From Persicaria tinctoria (Eukaryota > Streptophyta > Magnoliopsida > Caryophyllales > Polygonaceae): a stretch of DNA of 64,000 bases. Location of the stretch: NCBI GenBank assembly GCA_037127255.1, contig JBANSL010000008.1:36717373-36781372 (forward strand), given 5' to 3'. The notes beneath the pieces are model-generated. The model worked only from the letters and a program-made list of their open reading frames with translations. It did no database searches and was not told the DNA's origin. The translations under genes were made by a program, and so were the position numbers. Below, piece after piece: positions 1 to 11,550 of the stretch; positions within the stretch are counted from its first letter, which is position 1; the number at the start of each line of letters is the position of its first letter.

Positions 1-56
1 GTGAGAACTGACTACCTAAGACGCGAATGATAGCTTCCCCGGCAACGGCGCCAATT
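1..56 (-). other. 5' leader and PBS of element A
   Basis: The complement of 37-53 reads TGGCGCCGTTGCCGGGG, which matches the 3' end of plant tRNA-Asp and is the PBS type of Athila-like retrotransposons. It lies three bases from the LTR edge at 57. The sequence 1-36 matches the leader of element C (14909-14944), so the internal domain of a minus-strand element begins here and continues outside the window. Confidence 0.85.
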
Positions 57-1229
57 TGTTGTAACAGGAAATCGAGAATGCAAAACAATAAGTAAACAAA
101 GTAAAGCAAACCGATCGAATCCCAGCAAATAATGTTCAAGACTCCCTCCAATGTAGTAAGAGAAAGTCAGGTTCGAATCCTCGAGGAAGCTGGTCAGCAG
201 ATCCTAGGCAACGGTGGAATCACACGGACAGAAGTCTACAACAGTGGTACTCGACCTCGACTAAGGGTTAGTCGACAGGGGTCAGGCACAGTCGAACACA
301 GCAGCAGCAACTCGGCGAAGTCTACTCGATCTCGACAAGGCTTACTCGATATCGAGTAGGACCTTCGTCGACTTCAGCTCGTCTTGTCGAGTTCCTGCAC
401 AATTGAGCTATGACGATCTGGGATCGGAAATTAGTAGTCGAGATCGACCAGAGGCTGGTCGAGATTGACGAGGGCAGGAAAAAAGTAAAAACAAAGCAGT
501 TTCGGTTTTTGTAACTTTATGAATTTGGAGAACTTCCAAGATTAGGGTTTGCGACAACGATTACCATGCAAGCGGAATATAAATCACAAAAGGCGGTAAC
601 TTTATCGATAAAGGAAAAGGCTTTCACCTAATCCGACAAGAAGGAATATAAATCTCGCGACAAATAATCCTAATTGCATCTATTTCTTTTCATAATTAGC
701 ATTTATAATCTTTTGAATAGAAATCCTAATTACTACCCAAGTTTCACAACATGAGTTCTTCAATTTCTCAATCAAAGATGAAGCACATAGGGAATAGACT
801 AAGATATCGACAAAATACCTTCTTTCGCGATCGCTAACCCACCGATATGGCTCTCGTTGGGCTCACCCCAACCCCAGAAGTAGGTGGACTACTCGCGTCT
901 CATCGCAATTGCAGACATCATTGATTTAAAAGAAATAACTTGCATTAACTAAATTCAAAACCTTTACAATTCCGGCAATCAACTTTCGTAAACTGCCAAA
1001 ACCTTAAAACCTTTAAACTCCTAAATCTCTATGTGGAACTACTTGTCTCTCTGAAATTGAATGAATAAAACTGAGCCCCATGAGCTTTATTTATAGGTTT
1101 CTAATCCTTGCTACTCAAGGAAAAGAATTATCTATCTATATCTAAAATTATATCTAAAAGGCTAAAAGATAAATAAAATGTTTTAAGGAAATAAATCAAC
1201 AAGGGAAAAGATAAATCTAAATAGGTAAG
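57..1229 (-). repeat. LTR of element A, first part
   Basis: This is the 3' portion of a minus-strand 5' LTR. It begins (plus view) TGTTGTAACAGG next to the PBS and carries the U5 motif GGTTCGAATCC (about 173-183), TCGA-rich minisatellite (about 240-475) and a TATA box (CTATAAATAA on the minus strand, 1087-1096). Element B interrupts it after GTAAG (1225-1229); it resumes at 7344 and ends at 8311 with GCTCACAACA. Without B and one duplicated GTAAG the LTR is about 2.14 kb, similar to the LTRs of element C. Confidence 0.85.
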
Positions 1230-3323
1230 TGTTGTGAGCCTAATTTGCCATGTTTTACACTTAATTTTATATCGATTTCTGCATACATTTGGGTTAGAAC
1301 AATACAAAATCTGTGTAGTTTACACTTATTTGCGATATATGGAGGTCTACACAAGTTTTCGTTATATTTCGCAGAAATCGGACGCACTTTGAAGCTTAAA
1401 GGAAACTCATGGAGAAGCTAAGGATGTTGCAGCTGGGGAAAACACCATTTTTCACCATTCTTCATTTTGAATCAAGCTTTGATGTCTTCATGAGAGTTGT
1501 AGCCCTCGGAAAGAGCTTTCCAACGCATGGTCATATGCATCAATCCGACGAACGAGGACTCGGGAAAGTGCGTTTCAAGAACAGAGCAGAAAGCTGAGAA
1601 AACTCTACTCGAGATCGACTAGACTCTACTCGAGATCAACTAGACTCTACTCGATCTCGACGAGCCCAGGTCGAGCAGACCTGGTCGAGCAGAGCTGATC
1701 GAGGACACTGAGTCAGAGACAACCCGACTCCCGGAGTCCAGATCCGAGCCTGTCGAGTAGAGCCACCCGAGAAGACCCAGTCGACATAGCCAGTCTACTC
1801 GACCTCGGCGAGCCCTTGTCGACATCGACAAGCACCGTGAATAGTGTCCGAGTCTGTCGAGCGCCAGCTAGTCGAGACGACGAAGCCGAGCCAGTCAACC
1901 CTACTCGAGATCGACAAGACCCTTGTCGAGATCGAGTAGACCTCCAGAGCCGCGTTACTCGACTTGACGAATCCTACTCGACTTGGGATTCCTTGGGCGT
2001 GAAGGAAGTCGATTTGGCCGAGATCTATCCAAATTTGATCCAAGGAAGGAGATCTATCAAGACATGAAGACTTACCTTAGTTAGATTTATCTTTTCCTAG
2101 TTGATTTATTTCCTTTTATCAATTTATTTATCTTTTAGCCTTTTAGATATAATTTTAGATATAGATAGATATTTCTTTCCTAGATTAGCTAGGGAAAGAA
2201 GCCTATAAATAAGGCCCTAGGGGCTCAGTTTTATTCATTCCAGGTCACACACAATTCAAATTCAGAGACACAATTACACATAGAGTTTAGGAGTTCTAAG
2301 GTTTTTAGGGTTTTGGCTTTCTGCGAAAGTTGATTGCCAGGATTGTAAAGGCTTTTGAATATAGTTTAATGCAAGTTTCTTTTTATACATCCATGTCTGC
2401 GATTGCGATGAGGCGTGAGTAGTCCACCCACTTCTGGGGCTGGGGTGAGCCCGACGGTGGCCATGTGAGGCGATGCGATAAAGGTCAGATCTTTTTGTGC
2501 AATTCATCTTCTATCCCTATGAGCATGATTCTTTTGCGAGAGTTGAAGGTGATCCTTGTTTGTGTTATTGAAGCGAAAATGATCTTAATGCAACTTGGGT
2601 TAATTATGTGAAAAAGGGTTAGTAACAATTAGGGTTTATGCGAAAGCCTCTATTTGCCTATTTATTAATGACGAAAGTTATTTGATGGAAAGCATGATCT
2701 TTTGTGCCTTTATGTGTTGTTTTGCATGGTTATCGTTGTGGTGTTGATACCCTAGCTTTGGAGGTCTTTTAGTATATTGAGTTTATTTCTGTCAAAAATA
2801 TGAGTTTTGGGTTCGAAAATCTGCAAGTTTGCGTTTTCTGTTTCTTGTCGACATAGAGGAGCCTTGGTCGAGATCGAGGAGTGTCTTGTCGATCTCGAGT
2901 TGGGTTTGTCTTAGTCGAGTTGGTGTTTTGCAATTATTGTCGACTGTGAAGTTTCTGTCTTTTGCTGTTAGTCGATCTCGAGTAGGCTAAGTCGAGATCG
3001 AGTACGTCCTGCTGCTTTGTTTTATTTCTTTCTTCGCTTTGTTCTTTTCTTTACTTTCTGTCTTTAGTTTATTCTTTGCTTTTGTTTTAGTGGCCCTTGC
3101 CGGGTTATTTGTTTCTTTCTTTCTGTTTCTGCGATTCTGTCTGTTCTGCTCTGCTGCTTCTGTGAGAATTTACAGCTACCTGAGAACTCCTGACGTGCTT
3201 ACTCGTGGATTCGATCCTGACTTTCTCTTACTGCATTGGAGGAGTCTTGTATTTATTTGCTGGGGCCTAAGTCTGGTTTGATCTATTTCGTTATATTTCA
3301 TACTCGATTCACTCCTTACAACA
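1230..3323 (+). repeat. 5' LTR of element B
   Basis: 2094 bp, TGTTGTGAGCC to TTACAACA. It holds a block shared with family D LTRs (about 1453-1580), TCGA-rich minisatellite (about 1598-1990 and 2845-3010), a TATA box (2203-2210) and a U5 motif (about 3201-3225). Short ORFs here come from the minisatellite and are not genes. Confidence 0.92.
2203..2210 (+). promoter_or_regulatory. TATA box of element B 5' LTR
   Basis: CTATAAAT within gCCTATAAATAAGGCCC, followed by the expected start of the R region. The same box is at 6218-6225 in the 3' LTR and, on the minus strand, at 1087-1096 (A), 9533-9542 and 15959-15968 (C). Confidence 0.75.
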
Positions 3324-3326
3324 AAT

Positions 3327-3343
3327 TGGCGCCGTTGCCGGGG
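3327..3343 (+). promoter_or_regulatory. Primer-binding site of element B (tRNA-Asp type)
   Basis: TGGCGCCGTTGCCGGGG begins three bases after the 5' LTR and is complementary to the 3' end of plant tRNA-Asp. It would prime minus-strand DNA synthesis. Confidence 0.93.
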
Positions 3344-3673
3344 AACTAACACTAGTAGGTCGGCAAGCATATAAAGGATTGCGAAAAGTGGAAAGAAGGA
3401 GTCCATGAGAACCAGTCAGAATCGACGAAGGCCAAGTCAACAAAGACAAGGAGGAGCAACCCAGACTGTACTCGAGATCGAGTAGACGTACTCGACATCG
3501 ACAAGCCCCAGACGCTCCTCGACTTCAGAAAACCACCAGACGCAGACAGAGCTACTCGATATCGAGTAAGGGGTACTCGATATCGACAAGCCTACTCGAC
3601 CAGCCCAGTTTTGTCTACCTCGATGTTCTGTCCTGTGAGTTCCTTCCTTTACTCTTGTTTTTATTTGATTTTA

Positions 3674-3717
3674 TACAGTGAGGACACTGTAAATTTTAAG
3701 TATGGGGTGGGGAAGGG
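3674..3717 (+). promoter_or_regulatory. Stem-loop plus internal purine tract, element B
   Basis: TACAGTG (3674-3680), loop AGGA, CACTGTA (3685-3691) form a perfect 7-bp stem. The purine tract AAGTATGGGGTGGGGAAGGG follows six bases later (3698-3717). It resembles a central polypurine tract; the assignment is by form only. Confidence 0.6.
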
Positions 3718-4394
3718 CTTACTTTGTGCATATTTGATCATATTTGACATTATTGGTGCATTATTTCTTTGAATTGCTACATGGCTATTATTGATTTATG
3801 TGCTTATATGCATGATTTCCAAAAGTTTGAGAAAAATGACCCCCATTGAAAATTTTGGTTAATGTCATGGAAGCTTATATTGAACTCGACGATGCAAAAA
3901 TTGGATTCATTAGAGATATAACATGAAATTGCCTAGTAAAGGGAAGTCACAATGAAATGCATTATTTCTTGAAAACCATGAAAGGAGGTAAAATTTGAAG
4001 TTGCTTTTGACATGTTGCATGATAAGATGATGGAGAACTTTATATTTCCATATAATGCTCATATTGTTTTTCCTAGCCTTACCCATGCTTATGCATCACA
4101 AAAGCCATAGTATGCCTTATTTCATATATTGCTCCACATGCTCTAAAATATTGCCATTCTTTACCTTATCCGGGGATTATGTTGAGAATGATGTTACATT
4201 ATGAAGATGTTATATGGTTGTTGTGTTGTTATCATTATTTAGAGTTTGGTTGGAAATTGTTTGAATATATGGAAAATTTAATGAGTGAAAGAAAATCCAA
4301 TCACCTCAGGAGATAAAGGTAGATTGACCCTACTCTCTGAGATAATAGTTTGGAGAGATGGGACACATTGTGAGGAGTCTAAAGCACTAAGTAT

Positions 4395-4418
4395 CCGGGG
4401 CCATTCATGACACCCATG
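4395..4418 (+). repeat. CATTCATGACACCCATG block, single copy in B
   Basis: A block found three times in tandem, about 90 bp apart, in the 3' non-coding region of families D and E, in the same orientation relative to the element. Confidence 0.6.
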
Positions 4419-4842
4419 TTTGTGAGTCGCGAGAAGGCAGTGCTGAGGTTAGAGAGGTAAAAGGATTATTATGAATAAAAGCATTATGAAAGGTGATGAA
4501 CCAAAAGGAGAAGGAATGTGGAAACTCAAGTTTAGAAATAATCCATTTCCCGGGATCAAAAGCACCACATTGCCAAACATTGCCCACCTTAAGCCTTTTA
4601 CCAATCTACTCCTTATTGAGCTTAAATTAAAGTCTTCTTGATTATCAATGCTTTGTCACGAATAAATGTTTTGCATAACCCTCCTTTTGTGAGTAGATGT
4701 TGCTTTTATATATTTGCACATGCATGGATCTGTGACACAAGTACCTTTTCGAGGATGGTAATTGATTGCAGGGTTATATAAGAATGAATCTAGCTAATAT
4801 GTTGAGAGTTTGAATTCTTCCCCTGAATGATAATTAAAATTA

Positions 4843-4878
4843 TTGCTTGAGGACAAGCAAGCTTAAGTATGGGGTGTT
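4843..4878 (+). promoter_or_regulatory. Terminal stem-loop and polypurine tract, element B
   Basis: TTGCTTG (4843-4849), loop AGGA (4850-4853) and CAAGCAA (4854-4860) form a perfect stem. AAGTATGGGG (4865-4874) follows, and the 3' LTR starts at 4879. This position is where plus-strand DNA priming is expected. Confidence 0.75.
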
Positions 4879-7338
4879 TGTTGTGAGCCTAATTTGCCAT
4901 GTTTTACACTTAATTTTATATCGATTTCTGCATACATTTGGGTTAGAACAATACAGAATCTGTGTAGTTTACACTTATGTTCAATATATGGAGGTCTACA
5001 CAAGTTTTGGTTATATTTCGCAGAAATCGGACGCACTTTGAAGCTTAAAGGAAACTCATGGAGAAGCTAAGGATGTTGCAGCTGGGGAAAACACCATTTT
5101 TCACCATTCTTCATTTTGAATCAAGCTTTGATGTCTTCATGAGAGTTGTAGCCCTTGAAAAGAACTTTCCAAAGCATGGTCATATGCATCAATCCAACGA
5201 ACGAGGACTCGGGAAAGTGCGTTTCAAGAACAGAGAAGAAAGCTGAGAAAACTCTACTCAAGATCGACTAGACTCTACTCGATCTCGACGAGCCCTGGTC
5301 GAGCAGACCTGGTCGAGCAGAGCTGATCGAGGACTTTGAGTCAGAGACAACCCGACTCCCGGAACCCTACTCGATCTCGAGTACCCCTGGTCGAGATCGA
5401 CGAGGCATGTCCGGAGTCGACGAGTTGTGCCGAGCCAAGAAGCCGAGGACGAAGATGCAGACCACCTCTACTCGATCTCGACGAGCCCTAGTCAAGATCG
5501 ACGAGCCCCGAGTCCAGATCCGAGCCTGTCGAGTAGAGCCACCCGAGAAGACCCAGTCGACATAGCCAGTCTACTCGACCTCGACGAGCCCTTGTCGACA
5601 TCGACGGGCACCGTGAATAGTGTCCGAGTCTGTCGAGCGCCAGCTAGCCGAGACGACGAAGACGAGCCAGTCAACCCTACTCGAGATCGACAAGACCCTT
5701 GTCGAGATCGAGTAGACCTCCAGAGCCGCGTTACTCGACTTGACGAATCCTACTCGACTTGGGATTCCTTGGGCGTGAAGGAAGTCGATTTGGCCGAGAT
5801 CTATCCAAATTTGATCCAAGGAAGGAGATCTATCAAGACATGAAGACTTACCTTAGTTAGATTTATCTTTTCCTAGTTGATTTATTTCCTTTTATCAATT
5901 TATTTATCTTTTAGCCTTTTAGATACTCCCTCCGTTCGGCAAAACTTGTCGTTTACTATTCATGCACGCTTTTTTATAACGATAAAAACTATATAAAATA
6001 TTCATTTTTTTATAAAATTTTTTTAACAGGTTTGTACGTATTAATAATAACTACGAAGTTGTAAAAAAAATTATTAAAAAAAATAGATATTTTATATAGT
6101 TTTTATCTCCTAAAAAAGCGTGCATGAATAGTAAAGTGTCAAGTTTTGCCGAACGGAGGTAGTATAATTTTAGATATAGATAGATATTTCTTTCCTAGAT
6201 TAGCTAGGGAAAGAAGCCTATAAATAAGGCCCTAGGGGCTCAGTTTTATTCATTCCAGGTCACACACAATTCCAATTCAGAGACACAATTACACATAGAG
6301 TTTAGGAGTTCTAAGGTTTTTAGGGTTTTGGCTTTCTGCGAAAGTTGATTGCCAGGATTGTAAAGGCTTTTGAATATAGTTTAATGCAAGTTTCTTTTTA
6401 TACATCCATGTCTGCGATTGCGATGAGGCGTGAGTAGTCCACCCACTTCTGGGGCTGGGGTGAGCCCGACGGTGGCCATGTGAGGCGATGCGATAAAGGT
6501 CAGATCTTTTTGTGCAATTCATCTTCTATCCCTATGAGCATGATTCTTTTTTGAGAGTTGAAGGTGATCCTTGTTTGTGTTATTGAAGCGAAAATGATCT
6601 TAATGCAACTTCGGTTAATTATGTGAAAAAGGGTTAGTAACAATTAGGGTTTATGCAAAAGCCTCTATTTGCCTATTTGTTAATGACGAAAGTTATTTGA
6701 TGGAAAGCATGATCTTTTGTGCCTTTATGTGTTATTTTGCATGGTTATCGTTGTGGTGTTGATACCCTAGCTTTGGAGGTCTTTTAGTATATTGAGTTTA
6801 TTTCTGTCAAAAATATGAGTTTTGGGTTCGAAAATCTGCAAGTTTGTGTTTTTTGTTTCTTGTCGACATAGAGGAGCCTTGGTCGAGATCGAGGAGTGTC
6901 TTGTCGATCTCGAGTTGGGTTTGTCTTAGTCGAGTTGGTGTTTTGCTTCTATTGTCGACTGTGAAGTTTCTGTCTTTTGTTGTTAGTCGATCTCGAGTAG
7001 GCTAAGTCGAGATCGAGTACGTCCTGCTGCTTTGTTTTATTTCTTTCTTCGCTTTGTTCTTTGCTTTACTTTCTGTCTTTAGTTTATTCTTTGCTTTTGT
7101 TTTAGTTGCCCTTGCCGGGTTATTTGTTTCTTTCTTTCTGTTTCTGCGATTCTGTCTGTTCTGCTCTGCTGCTTCTGTGAGAATTTACAGCTACCTGAGA
7201 ACTGCTGACGTGCTTCCTCGTGGATTCGATCCTGACTTTCTCTTACTGCATTGGAGGAGTCTTGTATTTATTTGCTGGGGCCTAAGTCTGGTTTGATCTA
7301 TTTCGTTATATTTCATACTCGATTCACTCCTTACAACA
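4879..7338 (+). repeat. 3' LTR of element B
   Basis: 2460 bp. It is longer than the 5' LTR (2094 bp) because of a Stowaway MITE (237 bp plus TA) and about 127 bp of extra TCGA-rich repeat near 5365-5500. Otherwise the two LTRs differ by scattered substitutions, so insertion was fairly recent. Confidence 0.92.
5926..6162. mobile_element. Stowaway-type MITE
   Basis: 237 bp bounded by CTCCCTCCGTTCGGC and its inverse (ending GCCGAACGGAGGTAG), flanked by TA (5924-5925, 6163-6164). The 5' LTR of B shows the empty site, AGATATAATTTT (near 2145-2160). Inverted similarity runs well beyond the terminal repeats (CATGCACGC near 5961 and GCGTGCATG near 6118), so the whole element can fold into one long hairpin. 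It has no coding capacity. Confidence 0.95.
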
Positions 7339-7343
7339 GTAAG

Positions 7344-8311
7344 TCTTCATGTCTTGATAGATCTTGCTTCCTTGGATAGAATTGATCAACTTTGGATAGA
7401 TCCCGGCCAAATCGACATCCTTCACGCCCAAGGAATCTCAAGTCGAGTAGGACTCGTCACGTCAACGCGTTTCTGGAAACTGGGCTACTCGACATCGACA
7501 AGGGTCTGGTCGACCTCGAGTAGGATTCATCGTCGACTGGACTTCTTGGCTAGATCTACTCGACAGGCTCGGACTTGGTTCACGGTGCTCGTCGATGTCG
7601 ACAAGGGCTCGTCGAGGTCGAGTAGACTGGCTATGTCGACTGGGTCTTCTCGGGTGGCTCTACTCGACAGGCTCGGATCTGGACTCGAAGCTCGTCGATC
7701 TCGACTAGGGCTTCTCGAGATTGACTAGGGTGTGACCTTCTCTGGTCGAGTAGCTTCTCCTCGGCATGGACTCGGACTGGCGCTGTGGGGCTTGTCGATC
7801 TCGACTAGAAGCTTGTCAAGATCGAGTAGGATTGTCCTTGGCATCCTTGTCCTCGGCTTCTCGATCATTTCTCTCCTCGACTCCGGGTGTGGCGCTGGGC
7901 TTCGTCGATCTCGACCAGGTCTTGTCGAGATCGAGTAGACTTCCGGAGCTGGGTGGTCTGGCTCTCGACGTTGCTCCTTGTCGACAAGGCGGTGTTCGAA
8001 CATACTTGTCGAGATCGAGTAAGGGCTACTCGAGGTCGAGTAGTCTGGTTTCTCGGCTCGATTCGACTGGTTCCGTTGCTGCTTTGACCTTGGACTTCTG
8101 TAGCTGTTTTCCGAGCTTTTCCGACCTTCCTTAGAATTGCTGTAAAAAGCCTCGAATTCTGCGAATTAAATAGAAACTGGTGTAGATTCCATAATTTGGC
8201 AGATAAACATAAACTACATAGATTCTGTACTATCTGAGCCCAAATGAATGCAATGTATGCAGAAATCGATATAAAAGTAAATGTAAAACATGGCAGATTC
8301 AGCTCACAACA
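7344..8311 (-). repeat. LTR of element A, second part
   Basis: Continuation of the LTR interrupted by B. It ends (plus view) GGCAGATTCAGCTCACAACA at 8311, the 5' edge of the minus-strand LTR. Dense TCGA minisatellite fills about 7440-8060 and creates open but meaningless frames on both strands. Confidence 0.85.
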
Positions 8312-8529
8312 GCTATCCCTGAACCCCAATAAACACTAAACCTAGAACCGCTGACTTCTCTCCTGAGGACGAACCTGACTCCACTATCCTATAGCGGGGT
8401 CTTGACTTCAAATTTATTTGGTCGAGAAACCCCTCCTCTCAATTCTCCTTGGAGGCTTACTTGCATGCGTATCCATGCTTAAAGTGCACGCGATCGCTAA
8501 ATTTATTCTCCTTGGAGGCTTACTTGCAC
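8312..8529. repeat. Flanking DNA with tandem repeats, target of element C
   Basis: No gene is seen. A unit starting ATTCTCCTTGGAGGCTTACT occurs at 8442 and 8505 and again at 17195 beyond element C. C therefore landed in a short tandem array of about 63-77-bp units with its ATCCC target at 8530-8534. The origin of the repeat is not recognised. Confidence 0.6.
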
Positions 8530-8534
8530 ATCCC

Positions 8535-10732
8535 TGTTGTAGGAGGAAAATCGAGTTCAAAATATAGAAATATAATTCAAACCAGATTATGCCCACGCAA
8601 ATAATTACAAGACCTCCTCCTGATGTAGCAGCGGGAAGTCAGGATCGATCCACGAGGAAGCGTGTCAGCGGATCCTAGGCAGCGGAGAATCTCACGAAAG
8701 TCGACCACAGAAGTCCTCGAGCTCGACAAAAGGGGTTAGTCAACAGAAGCTCGGACAGTCGAACAGGGCAGAGTTCTCGGCAAAAGCTACTCGACCTCGA
8801 CAAGAGGCTACTCGAGGTCGAGTACGGTCCTCGTCGACTTCGGGTTGGGCTTGTCGAGTTCCTGCACAGGTAAGCAACAACGACTCTAGGTCGAGAATCA
8901 GCAACTCGAGGTCGACCACAGTTGGTCGAGATCGAGTAGACAGGGAACAAAAACGAATAAAAATAAAGAAAGTAAAAACAAATGCTTTTTAGGGTTTCGA
9001 CTAAACTCAATGTAAAAGAACTTCCAAGATTGGGGTTTGCAACGACAATAACCAAGCATGCATAAGGTAGAACCAAACAGATAATCATGTGAATCGCATT
9101 AAAGGACTAAACTTTCGCCTTTTCCAACAATTAGACAACTCTCTCAAGAAACCCTAATTGTCTCTACCGATTTTATGTTTATAATCCAAGTTGTTAGCAT
9201 GGATCTCCATTAGATTGGCAATAAACACATAAACAAGTAGGAAAATGCTCAAAACATGATAAAGGTCGGATCTTTACCTCAAATATGCATGGTTATCGTC
9301 GGGCTCGCCCCAACCCTAGAAGTGGGTGGACTACTCGCTCTTTATCGCAAACTCAGACATCATCGATTGAAAAGAAATAACTTGCATTAACTAAAATTCA
9401 AAGCCTTTACAATTCCGGCAATCAACTTTCGCAAACTGCCAAAACCTTAAAAACCTCAAACTCCTAAACCGTCTCTGTGGAACTACTTGTCTTGCTCTGA
9501 AATTGAATTAATAAAACTGAGCCCCATGGGCCTTATTTATAGCCTTCATTCCCTAGCTATTCTAGGAAAGAAGATATCTATCTATATCTAAAACTTTATC
9601 TAAAATGCTTAAGGATAAATAAAAGACATAAAAGAATTAAATCTAAAATAGGAATTATATCTAAATGTCTTCAATGGATAGAATCTTTCTCTTCATGGTA
9701 GATCTTGATAGTTTTGGATAGAATCTGAAATCTTCATGCCCAAGGAATCCAAATCCGAGTAGAGTTGATCAAACCGCGCCGTTCAGCTTCTGGAAGCTTC
9801 CTCGACCTCGACAAGGCTCTTGTCGATCTCGAGTAGAAGTCTTGGTCGACTGGCTTGGTTCGTCGTCTCGGCTAGCTGGTGCTCGACAAACTCGGACTCT
9901 AGCTCACGGTGCTCGTCGACCTCGACAAGCCCTAGTCGACCTCGAGTAGACTGTTTCGCCGACTAGGTCTTCTCGGGTAGATCTCCTCGATGTGGCTCGG
10001 ACATGGCTTCCTGGGCTCGTCGACCTCGACTAGCACTCGTCGATGTCGAGTAGGGTTAGTCTTGCCGACTAGGTGCTCTCGGGTGGCTTTACTCGACAAG
10101 CCTGGATCCGGACTCAGGGGCTTGTCGATCTCGACCAAGCTTCGTCGAGATCGAGTAGACATGATCTTCTCTGGTCGAGCAACTTCTCCTCGGCAAGGAC
10201 TCGGGCAGGCGCTGGAAGGCTCGTCGATCTCGACAAGGGCTCGTCGAGATCGAGTAGGGTTGTGCTCGGCTTCTCGTCCTCAGCTTCTCGGGCAGCTCTT
10301 CTCCTTGTCGACTCCGGGTGTGGTGTCTGGGCTTCGTCGATCTCGACTAGGGTTTGTCGAGATCGAGTTAGGTCCGGAAGTCGGGTGGTCTGGCTTGCTC
10401 GATCCGGCTCTGTCGATAAGGCTGTGCTCGGACATGCTCGTCTAGGTCGAGTAAGGCCTACTCGAGATCGAGTAGCCTTGACTCTCAGACTGGTTCCGCT
10501 GCTTTGACCTTGGACTTCTGTAGTGGTTTTCCGAGCTCTTCCGACCTTCTGTAGAATTGCTGTAAAGTGCCTCGATTTTTGCGAATTAAACAGAAACTGG
10601 TGTAGATTCCATAATTTTGGCAAATAAACATAAATTACATAGATTCTGTACTATCTAAACCCAAATGAATGCAATGTATACAGAAATCGATATAAAAGTT
10701 ACTGTAAAACAGGGCAGATTCAGCTCACAACA
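8535..10732 (-). repeat. 3' LTR of element C
   Basis: Plus view TGTTGTAGGAGG to GCTCACAACA. It has the U5 motif GGATCGATCC at about 8642, minisatellite at about 8690-8945 and 9800-10490, and a TATA box at 9533-9542 (minus strand). The U3 edge matches elements A and B. Confidence 0.9.
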
Positions 10733-10768
10733 AACACCCCATACTTAAGCTTGTTTGTCCTCAAGCAA
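10733..10768 (-). promoter_or_regulatory. Polypurine tract and terminal stem-loop, element C
   Basis: The minus strand reads TTGCTTG, AGGA, CAAACAA (10768-10751; one mismatch in the stem), then AAGTATGGGGTGTT against the LTR edge. It is equivalent to 4843-4878 in B. Confidence 0.7.
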
Positions 10769-11505
10769 TACTTTTATTTGTCATTCAGGGGAAGAATTCA
10801 AACTCTCAACATCTTAGATTCATTCTTATATGTCCCTGCAATCAATTACCATCATCGAAAAGGTACTAGTGTCACAGATTCATGCACGTGCAAATATGTA
10901 AAAGCAACATCTACTCACAAAAGGAGGGTTACGCATAAATAATTTATATGACAAAGCATTTATAATCAAGAAGACTTTAATTTAAGCTCATGAAGGAGTA
11001 GATTGGTAAAAGGCTAAAAGGTGGGCAATTTTTGGCAAAGAATGGTCAATATTTAGATCATGTGGAGCAATATTTGAAATAAGGCATATTATGGCTTTTG
11101 TGATGCATAAGCATAGGTAAAGGTAGGATTTTAACAATATGAGCATTATATGGAAATATAAAGTCCTCCATCATCTTATCATGCAACATGTCAAAAGCAA
11201 CTTCAAAAATTTACCTCCTTTCATGGTTTTCATCAAAATATGCACTTCATTGTGACTTCCCTTAACTAGGCAATTTCATGCTATATCTCTAATGAATCCA
11301 ATTTTGCATCGTCGAGTTCAATATAAGCTTCCATGACATTATGTCTAAAACTTCAATAGGGGTTATTTTTCTCAAATTTTTGGAAATCATGCATATTAAG
11401 CACATAAAGCAATAATGCATTCCAAAATAGCCATGTAGCAATTCAAAGAAATAATGCACATATATATCAAATATGATCAAATATAGCAAATATTCACAAA
11501 GTAAG
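10769..11505 (-). other. Non-coding 3' region of element C
   Basis: AT-rich sequence colinear with 3718-4842 of element B, with a deletion of about 0.4 kb that removes the CATTCATGACACCCATG block. No coding region is supported. Confidence 0.7.
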
Positions 11506-11550
11506 CCCTTCCCCCACCCCATACTTAAAATTTACAGTGTCCTCACTGTA
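11506..11550 (-). promoter_or_regulatory. Stem-loop plus internal purine tract, element C
   Basis: TACAGTG (11533-11539), four loop bases (TCCT in plus view) and CACTGTA (11544-11550), with the tract CCCTTCCCCCACCCC (plus view) beside it. It is the counterpart of 3674-3717. Confidence 0.6.

Larger units (their letters stand above)
3344..4842 (+). other. Non-coding internal domain of element B
   Basis: No coding region is supported here. The stretch contains TCGA minisatellite (about 3469-3610), a stem-loop with a purine tract (3674-3717) and one copy of the CCGGGGCCATTCATGACACC block (4395-4418). It then runs AT-rich to the terminal stem-loop. It aligns with the 3' non-coding part of element C (10769-11823), which lacks roughly 0.4 kb around the 4395-4418 block. 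Confidence 0.8.
1230..7338 (+). mobile_element. Element B: non-autonomous LTR retrotransposon nested in the LTR of A
   Basis: A complete element with perfect 5-bp target duplication GTAAG (1225-1229 and 7339-7343), LTRs starting TGTTGTGAGCC and ending TTACAACA, a tRNA-Asp PBS (3327-3343) and a polypurine tract before the 3' LTR. The internal domain is only about 1.55 kb and has no protein-coding ORF. From about 3360 (CGGCAAGCATATAA) it is colinear with the part of element C that lies downstream of C's gag-pro ORF. B is therefore an internal-deletion derivative of the same family (LARD-like). Its clean duplication shows that it transposed after losing its genes, presumably mobilised in trans. 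It sits in opposite orientation inside A. Confidence 0.92.

Noticed and set aside
37..53. tRNA-Asp-like 17-mers at many sites
   Set aside because: Only the last 17 bases of the tRNA match and each sits beside an LTR; these are primer-binding sites, not tRNA genes.
7344..8329. Several overlapping ORFs rich in Ser, Thr, Arg or Leu, Asp on both strands
   Set aside because: The TCGA minisatellite is almost palindromic and stop-poor in several frames; the same ORFs recur in every LTR of the family.
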